From Corydoras sp. C115 (taxonomy: Eukaryota > Chordata > Actinopteri > Siluriformes > Callichthyidae): 64,000 nt of DNA. The translations under genes were made by a program, and so were the position numbers. The stretch's first letter is position 1, and every line of letters starts with the position of its first letter. Below are positions 37,918-44,404 of this stretch, in pieces. The DNA is taken from NCBI GenBank assembly GCA_019802505.1, contig JAFMOC010000517.1, forward strand, positions 22,501 through 86,500, read 5' to 3'. The notes under the pieces are model-generated. The model did no database searches, was not told the origin of the DNA, and worked only from the letters and a program-made list of their open reading frames with translations.

Positions 37918-39377
37918 TGAATGAAGTGAAATACACACACACTGAATGAAGACACACATATACACACACATACACAAACACTGAATGTAGTGAAACACAC
38001 ACACACACTGAATGCAGTGAAACACACACACACACACACACACTGAATGTAGTGAAACACACACACACACACTGAATGAAGTGAAATACACACATACTGA
38101 ATGAAGACACACATATACACACACATACACACACACACACACACTGAATGTAGTGAAACACACACACACACTGAATGCAGTGACACACACACACACACAC
38201 ACACACTGAATGTAGTGAAACACACACACACACACTGAATAAACACACACATACACACACACACTGAATGAAGTGAAACACACACACACACACTGAATAA
38301 ACACACACACACTGAATGAAGTGAACACACAGCCCCAGATTGGTGGGCAGCTTTGGATGTGGTGTCTGGGGAGCAATTGGGGTTTGGTGCCTTGCCCAAG
38401 GGCACTTCAGCTGTAGTATTTGTTGGGAGCAGGAATCAAACCATGTCCATCCAGGGGAGAACGTCTCAGGCGCTGGGCAGATAGACCCAGGACAGGGCGC
38501 CAATCTATCACTGGACACACACTCACTCACACAGACACACTCTATATGGGGCAATTTGGAGAACTCAATTGACTTGATCCATGTTTTTGGACTGTGGGAG
38601 CAAACCGGAGAACCTGGAGGAAATCCACACGGACACGGGGAGAACATGGAAACTCCACCCAGATTGGGATTCGAACCGGGAATCCCTAGCGCTGAGAGGA
38701 GAACATGCCAACCACTAAGCCTCCCTTGTTTTGGTCATCACGCACAATGAACCAATCAATGTGTCTCTTTCCGGATTTCTATTCGTGTAAAACAGAATTA
38801 GTACATTATAAATAAATGTTTCCTGTTGCAAACGAGGCACGGTGGCTTAGTGTTTAGCATGTTCTCCTCTCCAATCCCCATCTGGGTGGAGTTTCCATGT
38901 TCTCCCCGTGTCCGCGTGGGTTTCCTCCGGGTTCTCCGGTTTCCTCCCACAGTCCAAAAACATGGATCAAGTCAATTGAGTTCTCCAAATTGCCCCATAG
39001 TGAGCGTGTCTGTGTGAGTGAGTGTGTGCCCAGTGATAGATTGGCGCCCTGTCCTGGGTCTATCTGCCCAGCGCCCAAAACGTTCTCCCCTGGATGGGCA
39101 TGGGGAACCCCCCCGCGACCCTAATAGAGGATAAAGCGGGAGATAATGGATGAATGAATGAATGAATGTTGCAAACGAGTCGACGGCTTAACGTTTGGAT
39201 GTGATCCTCTTTGTTTAGTTGCTGAGTCTGTACAACACTCTGAACCCTGAAGCCTCAGCCTCACCCTGCTGCGTGCCGCAGGACCTCGAGCCGCTCACCA
39301 TCCTCTACTACGTGGGACGAACTCCAAAAGTGGAGCAGCTTTCCAACATGATTGTTAAATCCTGCAAGTGCAGCTGA
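17920..39377 (+). CDS. tgfb3: tgfb3, transforming growth factor beta-3 precursor, exons 2-7 (5' partial)
   Basis: Spliced coding sequence join(17920..18083, 26757..26886, 29249..29356, 34132..34300, 36795..36948, 39219..39377), 884 nt in the window. All junctions keep the reading frame and have AG acceptors and GT donors. The product is a secreted cytokine precursor. The N-terminal latency-associated peptide (LAP) stays bound to the mature dimer after furin cleavage, and release lets the dimer bind TGF-beta type II/type I receptors and signal through SMAD2/3. Assignment to beta-3 rather than beta-1 or beta-2 rests on the CPKG, ILRPDEHIAKQRYIGGKN, SRLKKQK and RPLYIDFRQDLGW segments. Exon 1, with the signal peptide, latency lasso and the LTBP-linking cysteine, is absent and must lie upstream. 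The reading frame is intact, so this is a working gene, not a pseudogene. Confidence 0.96.
18084..18637. other. Single-copy start of intron 2
   Basis: No repeat or exon seen until the (TA)n run at 18638-18664. Confidence 0.5.
18686..19394 (+). mobile_element. Two tandem V-SINE copies
   Basis: 18686-19031 and 19051-19394. The phrase ttatattttggcggcac occurs at the start of both, as if the first inserted at the 5' boundary of the second and duplicated its head start. Confidence 0.9.
19395..19757. other. Single-copy intron 2 sequence
   Basis: No gene seen. Confidence 0.5.
19758..20095 (+). mobile_element. V-SINE with rearranged head
   Basis: Starts gggcggcatattatacggg in place of the usual head; core, body and tail are complete. 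Confidence 0.83.
20103..22225 (+). repeat. Tandem array of V-SINE dimers (about 715-bp period)
   Basis: Six copies beginning near 20112, 20484, 20828, 21206, 21548 and 21907. Odd members share ggttacattatgggggtggc, a tacgaatcccaatcttgg variant and an aatgrgtaggtt tail (or equivalent); even members share gattacattatgggggcggc (gattacattataaaggcggc in the sixth) and the deletion variant aatctgggtgttctcc (aatctaggtgttctcc in the sixth). Distances between equivalent members are about 703-725 bp, so a two-SINE unit was duplicated twice. Confidence 0.88.
22226..22688. other. Single-copy intron 2 sequence
   Basis: An open frame at 22372-22713 (+) has no recognisable motif and runs into SINE sequence; not called as a gene. 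Confidence 0.5.
22689..23830 (-). repeat. Tandem run of degenerate V-SINE copies with a divergent core
   Basis: Units near 22689-22930, 22960-23210, 23216-23520 and 23560-23780. They carry an alternative phrase (ggaaactgtgggacctgg, tataggggcaattta) in place of the usual core, and most lack a tRNA head. The end (23783-23828) is fused to a + piece of the L2-tailed SINE head (caatctgaaggttgtgggtt). Older than the bulk of V-SINEs here. Confidence 0.75.
23828..24240 (+). mobile_element. Rearranged V-SINE fragments
   Basis: 3' half at 23828-23925, a copy with a large internal deletion at 23934-24118, and a core scrap at 24140-24240. Confidence 0.7.
24256..25385 (-). mobile_element. Four V-SINE copies in reverse orientation
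   Basis: 24256-24513, 24513-24795, 24796-25130 and 25131-25385. The first two share an unusual deletion (gagcatgttttgggactgtg) and the cacagattgggattttaacc variant; the last two share ggggc(a/g)agaactcaattg. Pairwise duplication is likely. Confidence 0.85.
25386..26756. other. Single-copy end of intron 2
   Basis: The largest SINE-free block near the gene (about 1.4 kb, higher GC). Open frames on both strands have no recognisable motifs. Candidate place for conserved intronic regulatory DNA, but I see no defined element. Confidence 0.45.
26757..26886 (+). CDS. tgfb3: tgfb3 exon 3 (LAP)
   Basis: 130 nt, starting in phase 0 after tcgcag and ending after the first base of a Glu codon before gtgagt. 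It encodes ILRPDEHIAKQRYIGGKN, a Thr/Gly-rich turn, then EWVSFDVTETVREWLTHR, the LAP arm-domain strand and the W-[VL]-S-F-D-V-T motif seen in all TGF-beta prodomains. The ILRPDEHIAKQRYIGGKN stretch is characteristic of beta-3. The next intron carries a hAT transposon 22 bp after the donor. Confidence 0.95.
26909..27558 (+). mobile_element. Non-autonomous hAT-type DNA transposon
   Basis: 650-bp element with 8-bp terminal inverted repeats (taggggtg at 26909-26916, caccccta at 27551-27558), flanked by a perfect 8-bp target duplication gtacacac (26901-26908 and 27559-27566). An 8-bp duplication and an aggggtg terminus are typical of hAT. Sub-terminal copies of agtcgacta/ttcgacta occur near both ends. 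Inside is the decayed start of a transposase gene (27249-27403). It lies in tgfb3 intron 3, 22 bp after exon 3. Confidence 0.85.
27249..27403 (+). pseudogene. hAT transposase fragment, BED-type zinc finger
   Basis: Starts atgatggctacggctac, reading MMATATKKASKVREFFEKDK. After a frameshift at the agtaaagtaaagtg repeat near 27325-27340 it continues KCKLCHLILAY then TTTTNMAHHLKR up to a gtaagg splice donor at 27404. The K-V-R-E-F-F start, C-x2-C pair and H-H pair fit the BED DNA-binding zinc finger found at the N terminus of hAT transposases. No catalytic domain follows. Confidence 0.72.
27755..28210 (-). mobile_element. V-SINE copy joined to an older V-SINE fragment
   Basis: 27755-28040 (tail (CATC)n; the body is interrupted at gttccccatggagaacg) followed directly by 28041-28210, a diverged copy with the tataggggcaattta variant. 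Confidence 0.8.
28333..28665 (+). mobile_element. V-SINE with shortened head
   Basis: Head gggcggcacgttcacctc lacks about 16 bp of the A-box region; core, body and GCGGGAG tail are present. Confidence 0.85.
28666..29248. other. Single-copy end of intron 3
   Basis: No repeats; ends in a T/C-rich tract before exon 4. Confidence 0.5.
29249..29356 (+). CDS. tgfb3: tgfb3 exon 4 (LAP, CPC motif)
   Basis: 108 nt, acceptor ctctgcag, donor gtgaga. It reads ETNRGLEISVHCPCHTF followed by NPNGDIIENKNEVLDVKFKG. The CPC pair is the LAP cysteine pair that forms interchain disulfides in the prodomain dimer of TGF-beta family members. The polypyrimidine tract upstream (29180-29246) is long and T/C rich. Length and both phases (2 in, 1 out) match the neighbouring exons exactly. 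Confidence 0.95.
29405..29605 (-). mobile_element. tRNA-SINE with L2-type tail
   Basis: Complete element in reverse orientation, tail (atttacatt)n at 29405-29435, stem-loop phrase tgcttttatccaaagcgac, head at about 29575-29605 and a duplicated ccaccaagctacctgccct at the end. Only about 50 bp after exon 4. Confidence 0.85.
29763..30405. mobile_element. Composite of V-SINE, L2-tailed SINE and V-SINE
   Basis: + V-SINE 29763-30115 with (atga)n tail, then a - L2-tailed SINE lacking its tail (30115-30233), then the 5' part of a - V-SINE (30236-30405). Confidence 0.82.
30852..31139 (-). mobile_element. V-SINE, tail missing
   Basis: Reverse copy from ttccccatgccaatccag to gccactgtgcc, with a short deletion in the cccaggacagggcg segment. 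Confidence 0.83.
31188..31915 (+). mobile_element. Two V-SINE copies with a reverse tail scrap between them
   Basis: 31188-31525 (+), a - tail fragment at 31540-31580, then a + copy at 31585-31915 that starts within the head (ggttagtggttagcatg). Confidence 0.83.
31916..32489. other. Single-copy intron 4 sequence
   Basis: Contains a short (CTCTCA)n-like microsatellite at 31991-32018. No exon seen. Confidence 0.5.
32490..33368 (+). mobile_element. Tandem V-SINE copies (two full, one 3' half)
   Basis: 32499-32850, 32861-33200 and 33205-33368. The phrase atattattgggc occurs at the start of the first two, implying insertion of the first exactly at the head of the second. The third begins at aaattgccccatataga. 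Confidence 0.87.
33425..33993. mobile_element. Truncated + and - V-SINE pieces between direct repeats
   Basis: A + head and core at 33446-33674, a + head scrap at 33758-33800 and a - piece at 33803-33992. The sequence caattgttgaatacg plus acacctgatc occurs at both 33419-33445 and 33729-33755. Confidence 0.75.
34132..34300 (+). CDS. tgfb3: tgfb3 exon 5 (end of LAP, furin site, start of mature ligand)
   Basis: 169 nt, acceptor gttcttcag, donor gtacgt. It encodes GMDGDYEEHRLDMSRLKKQK, then PHLILMMLPPNRLDVP, then SRRRKR followed by ALDTNYCF. Cleavage by furin-type convertase after RRKR is predicted between 34274 and 34275, giving a mature chain that starts ALDTNYC. Mammalian TGF-beta-3 has RGDLGRLKKQK at the LAP integrin site; here codons 34158-34166 read cgt ctg gat, that is RLD. 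The downstream SRLKKQK is conserved, so the alignment is not in doubt. The exon ends two bases into a Ser codon completed by exon 6. Confidence 0.95.
34369..36240 (+). repeat. Tandem array of a tRNA-like SINE
   Basis: Ten copies of a unit that begins cttgtggttaaggaaccgac, has a B-box-like ggttcgattcccag and ends in caggcaccta, attgctccccaggcacc and aaattggggcaatt. Unit starts are near 34369, 34553, 34708, 34861, 35095, 35330, 35553, 35797, 35944 and 36098. Spacing is 147-155 bp for simple units, 184 bp for the first, and 223-244 bp for longer ones. The units at 35095, 35553 and 36098 carry a piece of V-SINE body (agtgatagattgg to ctcccctgga). This is a SINE turned satellite, in tgfb3 intron 5. 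Confidence 0.88.
36241..36794. other. Single-copy end of intron 5
   Basis: No repeat; ends with ctttctcttttccactgcgcag before exon 6. Confidence 0.5.
36795..36948 (+). CDS. tgfb3: tgfb3 exon 6 (mature cystine-knot domain, first part)
   Basis: 154 nt, acceptor ctgcgcag, donor gtaaac. It encodes NYEENCCVRPLYIDF, RQDLGWRWIHEPKGYYANF and CSGPCPYLRSADTTHSS. Cysteines 7 (exon 5), 15, 16, 44 and 48 of the mature chain are all in place. The YIDFRQDLGW and HEPKGYYANFC segments are those of TGF-beta-3 (beta-2 has DFKRDLGW and GYNANFC). The exon ends in phase 0. Confidence 0.96.
37141..38333. repeat. CA-rich minisatellite in tgfb3 intron 6
   Basis: About 1.2 kb of (CA)n runs separated by a constant phrase ctgaatgtagtgaaa (variants gcagtgaaa, aagtgaaat, aagacacac), giving a repeat unit of roughly 27-45 bp repeated over 35 times. 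Long open frames of up to 430 codons on the minus strand (VCVCVSLHS-like) are a by-product of the absence of stop codons in the repeat. Confidence 0.95.
38335..38720 (-). mobile_element. SINE remnant fused to a V-SINE
   Basis: 38340-38440 resembles the reverse of the tggttaaggaacc SINE tail (gagcaattggggtttggtgc, cttgcccaagggcacttc) and passes without a gap into a - V-SINE (38443-38720) that lacks its tail. Confidence 0.78.
38837..39167 (+). mobile_element. V-SINE next to tgfb3 exon 7, with target-site duplication
   Basis: Element from gcacggtggcttag to (atga)n, flanked by perfect 12-bp direct repeats gttgcaaacgag (38825-38836 and 39168-39179). A few head bases and part of the B-box region are missing. 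It carries a consensus-like 3' splice site (tttcctcccacag ending near 38951) about 270 bp before the true exon 7 acceptor. Confidence 0.93.
39219..39377 (+). CDS. tgfb3: tgfb3 exon 7 (end of mature domain and stop)
   Basis: 159 nt including the stop tga at 39375-39377; acceptor ctttgtttag. It encodes LLSLYNTLNPEASASPCC, VPQDLEPLTILYYVGRTPK and VEQLSNMIVKSCKCS. Cysteines 77, 78, 109 and 111 complete the nine-cysteine knot, including Cys77 for the interchain disulfide. The mature chain, from 34275 through exon 7, is exactly 112 residues as in other TGF-betas. A V-SINE with a 12-bp target-site duplication ends about 40-50 bp upstream of the acceptor. Confidence 0.96.
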   Translation: MLSLYNTLNPEASASPCCVPQDLEPLTILYYVGRTPKVEQLSNMIVKSCKCS

Positions 39378-40062
39378 GAGCCACCCCCCCCTCCACTCTC
39401 TGCACGGAGAAGGGCCCGAACCGGACTTTCGGAATACCTCCACGCGACCTTCTCCTTCACCTTGTAGTGCCCAATGCCAGCAGCACATCACCTACCAGTG
39501 TTGCTCCAAGGTGGCTTTGCAGTCATATGCTACTCTATCAACTGTCGGACCTCCACACAGACCATTTGGACTGCTACCCCCCCCCCCCCCCCCCCTGTGT
39601 ATTTCATGTTTAACTCTTGCTAACCGTTCCGTTTCCATCCTTTTCAAACTGCTTACGCCATTTAACACACGGCCCGAACTAACGGCTCTGCCTCGGTGGC
39701 TCAGCTGAGGTCAAGAGACAAAGGGAACCTTATGGTGCATACTGTATATATCAAAACAAACTAAAGGGTTAACAGAGGGCATTGCCTGATTGATGAGCAG
39801 ATCATCAGGTGTTTTTTTTTTTGTTTTTTTTCCTGTTTAATTATGTAAAGCAGATACACACGGGACGCTTCATTACGCTGTGGCTGTTAACGATGTCCCA
39901 CACTGTTCAGCTACAGGACCTGTTTAATAATTCCATTACTAAACTTCTCAATAATGCTCAGAATGACAGATGCTGGAATCATATACGTTGGTCTTACCTC
40001 TTACCTTTCAGGAGATTTAGGGACATCTTTTCAGGCAGGGTGTTGACCCTCATGCCATGACA
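39378..40062 (+). other. tgfb3: tgfb3 3' UTR and proximal downstream DNA
   Basis: Single-copy sequence after the stop codon, free of SINEs until 40063. It contains a run of about 18 C near 39577-39594 and T runs near 39811-39830. I see no AATAAA in this stretch, so the poly(A) site is not fixed. The end coordinate is only the start of the next repeat. Confidence 0.5.
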
Positions 40063-40276
40063 TAAGGTCCTTTAGCAGACGCTTTAATCCAAAGCGACTT
40101 ACGTGGCTCGACCTAACGGTTGGGCTCAGAACATAGGATCAGCCATAATACAGCCTCCCTGGAGCGATGAGGGTTAAGGGTCTCACTCAAGGCCCCGCAG
40201 CTTCAGTCAACCTGGGATTTGAACCCCCAACCTTCACATTGATTGCCCCACACACTAACCACTGAGCCACCATGAC
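40063..40276 (-). mobile_element. tRNA-SINE with L2-type tail
   Basis: Reverse copy: tail phrase gctttaatccaaagcgactt at the left, head with ccactgagccaccatgacc at the right. Confidence 0.8.
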
Positions 40277-40330
40277 CAAAGACCAAATTGTTGGTGACCC
40301 AACAATGAAAATGTGTTTTAAATTAATACA

Positions 40331-41035
40331 GGGGCGGCACGGTGGCGTAGGGGTCGTCTCCAAGCGCAAGCGCTGGGGTTCGAATCCCGATCTGGGTGGA
40401 GTTTTGCATGGGTTTCCTCCCACAGTCACAAAATTATGGATTTAAGGTGAATTAAATTCCCCTATATAGAGTGCATCTGTGTAAGTGAGTGTATGCCCAG
40501 TGATAGATTGGCGCCCTGTCCTGGGTGTATCTGCCCAGCGCCCGAAACGTTCTCCCCTGGATGGGCATGGGGAACCCCTCATTCAAGGACCGCAGCTTCA
40601 GTGGACCTGGGATTTGAACCCCCAACCTTCAGATTGATTGCCCCACACACTAACCACTGAGCCACCATGACCAAAGACCAAATTGTTGGTGACCCCTGAA
40701 AATGTGTTTTCAAATTAATACAGGGGCTTTATTAATACACGGTGGTGTATTGGTTTGCATGGTCGTCTCCAAGCGCTGGGGTTCGATTCCCGATCTGGGT
40801 GGAGTTTTGCATGGGTTTCCTCCCACAGTCCAAAAATTATGGATTTATGGTGAATTAAATGCTCTAAATTGCCCCTATATAGAGTGCTATCTGTGTAAGT
40901 GAGTGTATGCCCAGTGATAGATTGGCGCCCTGTCCTGGGTGTATCTGCCCAGCGCCCGAAACGTTCTCCCCTGGGCATGGGGAACCCCCCCCCGTGACCC
41001 TAATAGGGGATAAATCGGAAGAAGATAATGGATAA
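40331..41035 (+). mobile_element. Two diverged V-SINE copies in a tandem duplication
   Basis: V-SINE 40331-40580 and 40735-41035, separated by a second copy (40583-40735) of the SINE-head and unique sequence found at 40190-40335 (cattgattgccccacacac or one-base variant, gaccaaattgttggtgacc). Period about 390 bp. Both V-SINEs have a short core lacking ctccgggttctccgg. Confidence 0.8.
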
Positions 41036-41089
41036 TTCAGGGCAACCAGCAGCTGTTCCATACTGCAAATTAGGTGAACAACAAACCAT

Positions 41090-41365
41090 CCATCCATTAT
41101 CATCCGCTTTACCCTCTATTGGGGGGGGGGGGGTTCCCCATGCCCATCCAGGGGAGAACGTTTTGGGCGCTGGGCAGATAGACCCAGGACAGGACGCCAA
41201 TCTATCGCTGGGCACACACTCACTCACACAAATACTGGAGGAGAACCTGGAGGAAACCCACGCAGACACGGCGAGAACATGAAACATGGAAACTCCACCC
41301 ATTTGAACCGGGAATCCCTAGCGCTGAGAGGAGAACATGCTAACCACTAAACCACGTGCCGTCCG
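41090..41365 (-). mobile_element. V-SINE with core deletion
   Basis: (CATC)n tail to head, lacking about 80 bp around the core. Confidence 0.8.
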
Positions 41366-41426
41366 AACAACAAACCTAGAAGTAAAAATCTAAAAATAAT
41401 GTTTACTTTTTAAAAAAAAACACCCC

Positions 41427-41870
41427 TATATCGTGTTAAATGACTTTATCCTAAATTCATTCTACTTGTGAAGTATAACATTTACTAGAAAATGGGCAAT
41501 TTATCCACAGAAAAACTAAATTAGTTAATTAGTTGGTAATTTTTTTTAATTGTTTCATGTGTTGTCATCGACGTTGAACAATTGTGCAAAGTTTCAGCTT
41601 AATGGGATTCGAACCCAGATTGGGATTCGAACCGGGAATTCCTAGCGCTGAGAGGAGAACATGCCAACCACTAAGCCACCGTGACGCCCAACCCCCCCCC
41701 CATATCATCTCAAATGACTTTATTCTAAATGAATTCTGCTTGTGAAGTGTTTCATAATAACATTTAGTAGAAAATGGGCAATATATACTGTACATAGAAA
41801 ACAACGTGAATTAATTACCACTAATTAGGTAATTCATTGGTCATTTTTTAATTGATTCATGTGTCATCAT
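41427..41870. repeat. Tandem duplication of single-copy DNA with SINE head between
   Basis: 41427-41575 and 41700-41870 align (aaatgactttat, ttctgcttgtgaagt, agaaaatgggcaat, aattgattcatgtg). A - V-SINE head fragment sits between them (41605-41690). Period about 270 bp. Confidence 0.75.
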
Positions 41871-41872
41871 GG

Positions 41873-42500
41873 GCGCTGGGCAGATACACCCAGGACAGGA
41901 CGCCAATCTCTCACTGGGCACACACTCACTCACACACACACTCTATATGAGGCAATATGGAGAATTCAATTGACTTGATCCATGTTTTTGGACTGTGGGA
42001 GGAAACCGGAGAACCCGGAGGAAACCCACGCAGACACGGGGAGAACATGGAAACCCACGATTCGAACTGGGAATCCCTAGTGCTGAGAGGAGAACATGGA
42101 ACACTAAACTCCACCCAGATGGGGATTCGAACTGGGAATCCCTAGTGCTGAGAGGAGAACATGCTGAACACTAAGCCACAGTGCCTCCATCCACAAATAC
42201 ACAGTAGACTTCCCCTTACAGTCATAACATCCATCCATCCATTATCCTCCGCTTTACTAGGGTCGCGGGGGGGGGGGTTCCCCATGCCCATCCAGGGGAG
42301 AACGTTTCGGGCGTTGGGTAGATACACCCAGGACAGGGCGCCAATCCATCACTGGGCACAAACTCATTCACACAGACACACTCTATATGGTGCAATTTGC
42401 AGAGTTCAATTGCCTTGATCCATGTTTTTGGACTGTGGGAGGAAACCGGAGAACCCTGAGGAAACCCACACGGACACTGGGAGAACATGGAAGCTCCACT
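41873..42500 (-). mobile_element. V-SINE copies with duplicated head
   Basis: 41873-42105 (tail lost), an extra copy of the head region 42106-42188, and a second - V-SINE 42228-42500 whose head is lost. Confidence 0.8.
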
Positions 42501-42744
42501 TTTATATTTGATTATTTTGGAGTGTGTAAATGGGTCTGAGGGTGGCTTATTCATTCAGAAGAGCACTTGTGAGGTCACAGTGTTGTTGGACAATCTCTGT
42601 TCAACCCCAATAAACACCTTTGGGATGAACTAGAACCCAGAGCTCTGCATGAACCCCATCAAGTTCCTCCATTTCCACAATCGTGGTCCTTACAAGCATC
42701 AAAATTCATGACTGTAGGGGTTTTCTTATACACCAGTGGGACGT

Positions 42745-43815
42745 GGGCAGCACGGTGGTGTATTGGTGAGCATGTCGCCTCTCGGGTTCCAATCCCAATC
42801 TGGGTGGAGTGTCCATGTTCTCCCCACGTCTGCGTGGGTTTCCTCTGGGTTCTCCGGTTTCCTCCCACAGTCCAAAAACATGGACTGAAGGTGAATTGGA
42901 CTGCTCTAAATTGCCCCTATATAGTCTGTGTGAGTGAGTGTGAGCCCAGCAATAGATTGGCGCCCTGTTCTGGGTGTATCTGCCCAGCGCCCATGTCAGC
43001 GCATGTCTCCCTTGGGTGGACATGGAGAACCAACCCCCACGCAATACGATGCGACCCTAGTATAGGATTAAGGCGGAAGACGATGGATGGATGGACTAGT
43101 GGAACTTAGTAACATATCTGAATTTAACAGCGAACACAATGAGACACAGGAACAGGGAATTCATAAAATAAAATGAATTTACAGGGGGGCGGCACGGTGG
43201 CTGAGTGTTTAGCATGTTCTCCTCTCAGCGCTAGGGATTCCCGGTTCGAATCCCCATGTGGATGGAGTTTCCATGTTCTCCCCGTGTCCTCATGGGTTTC
43301 CTCTGGTTTCGCCGGTTTCCTCCCACAGTCCAAACACATAGATCAAGGTCAATTGAATTCTCCAAATTGCCCCATATAGAGTGTGTGTGAGTGTGTGCTC
43401 AGCAATGGATTGGCGCCCTGTCCTGGGGGTATCTGCCCAGCACCCGAAACGTTCTCCCCTGGATGGGCATGGGGAACCCCCCCCCTACAAACTAGTTGAA
43501 GATAATGGATGGATGGAATTTACAGTGGGTGGCTTAGTGGTTAGCATGTTCTCCTCTCAGCGCTAAGGATTCCCAGTTCGAATCCCCATCTGGGTGGAGT
43601 TTCCATGTTCTCCCCGTGTTCTCGTGGGTTTCCTCCGGGTTCTCCGGTTTCCTCCCACAGTCCAAAAACATGGATCAAGGTCAATTGAATTCTCCAAAAT
43701 GCCTCATATAGAGTGTGTGTGTTTCTGTGAGTGAGTGTGTGCCCAGCGATGGATTGGCGCCCTGTCCTGGGTGTATCTGCCCAGCGCCCGAGACGTTCTC
43801 CCCTGGATGGGGAAC
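42745..43815 (+). mobile_element. Three V-SINE copies
   Basis: 42745-43095 is a diverged copy (gggcagcacggtggtgtattg; tcgcctctcgggttcc). 43187-43515 and 43527-43815 are younger and near-tandem, the second lacking its tail. Confidence 0.83.
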
Positions 43816-44392
43816 CATTTTACAGTGTAATTTACGGTGTCTGTGGGTATGAGTGTTTGAAGAGTTTGGGGCGCTGGGCAGACTAGTGTCTTGATGTGCA
43901 TCTTCCTAACCTGTCCAGCTGTCTCAGTGCAAACTGCTAACGTTCTTAAGTGACAGAAGAACAGAACAGCGTCGTCCCTCAGGTCCTAAACCAACTGGCA
44001 TGTAAAAATATTCAAACGTGGAAAAACGTTCCTCCCGATGCACGAAATGTCATGGAAATGAAAACATGTTGTCTCCGCAGTGGACCAACCCCCTGTGGAT
44101 GTATTATTCAACCTGCTGCATGTCCACACGGAATACGTAATGACGACTGTAAGTGAAGGACAGGCACTCATGTGACGCACGCAGCACAAATCACATACTA
44201 TATTCTTAAGAATGAGAACGCCATAAAAAGGCCAGCATGCAAAGGCAGATTTGTTTTTTTTCATTTGAAGTGTGTTAATATTTTGTGAAACGTCAAAGGA
44301 CAAAATAAAGCGTTACCTTTTCCTGTGTAGCAATGACACCTTTCTTCATATTCAGTCCTGGTTTTCTGCTCTGAAGACAATCACACAAATAC
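43816..44392. other. Single-copy sequence downstream of tgfb3
   Basis: Contains the exon-like piece described separately; nothing else recognised. Confidence 0.4.
44081..44148 (+). CDS. Possible orphan internal exon
   Basis: Between gtctccgcag and a gtaagt donor lies about 68 bp that is open in one frame (reads DQPPVDVLFNLLHVHTEY and on). The pyrimidine tract before the acceptor is weak and no partner exon was identified. I do not recognise the protein. It may be chance. Confidence 0.2.
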
Positions 44393-44404
44393 TGACATTA
44401 AGAA

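Noticed and set aside
37084..38405. Minus-strand open frames of 400-430 codons rich in CVCVFHYIQC
   Set aside because: Translation of (GT)n with a spacer that contains no stop. All three minus-strand frames are open over long stretches, which is a microsatellite effect.
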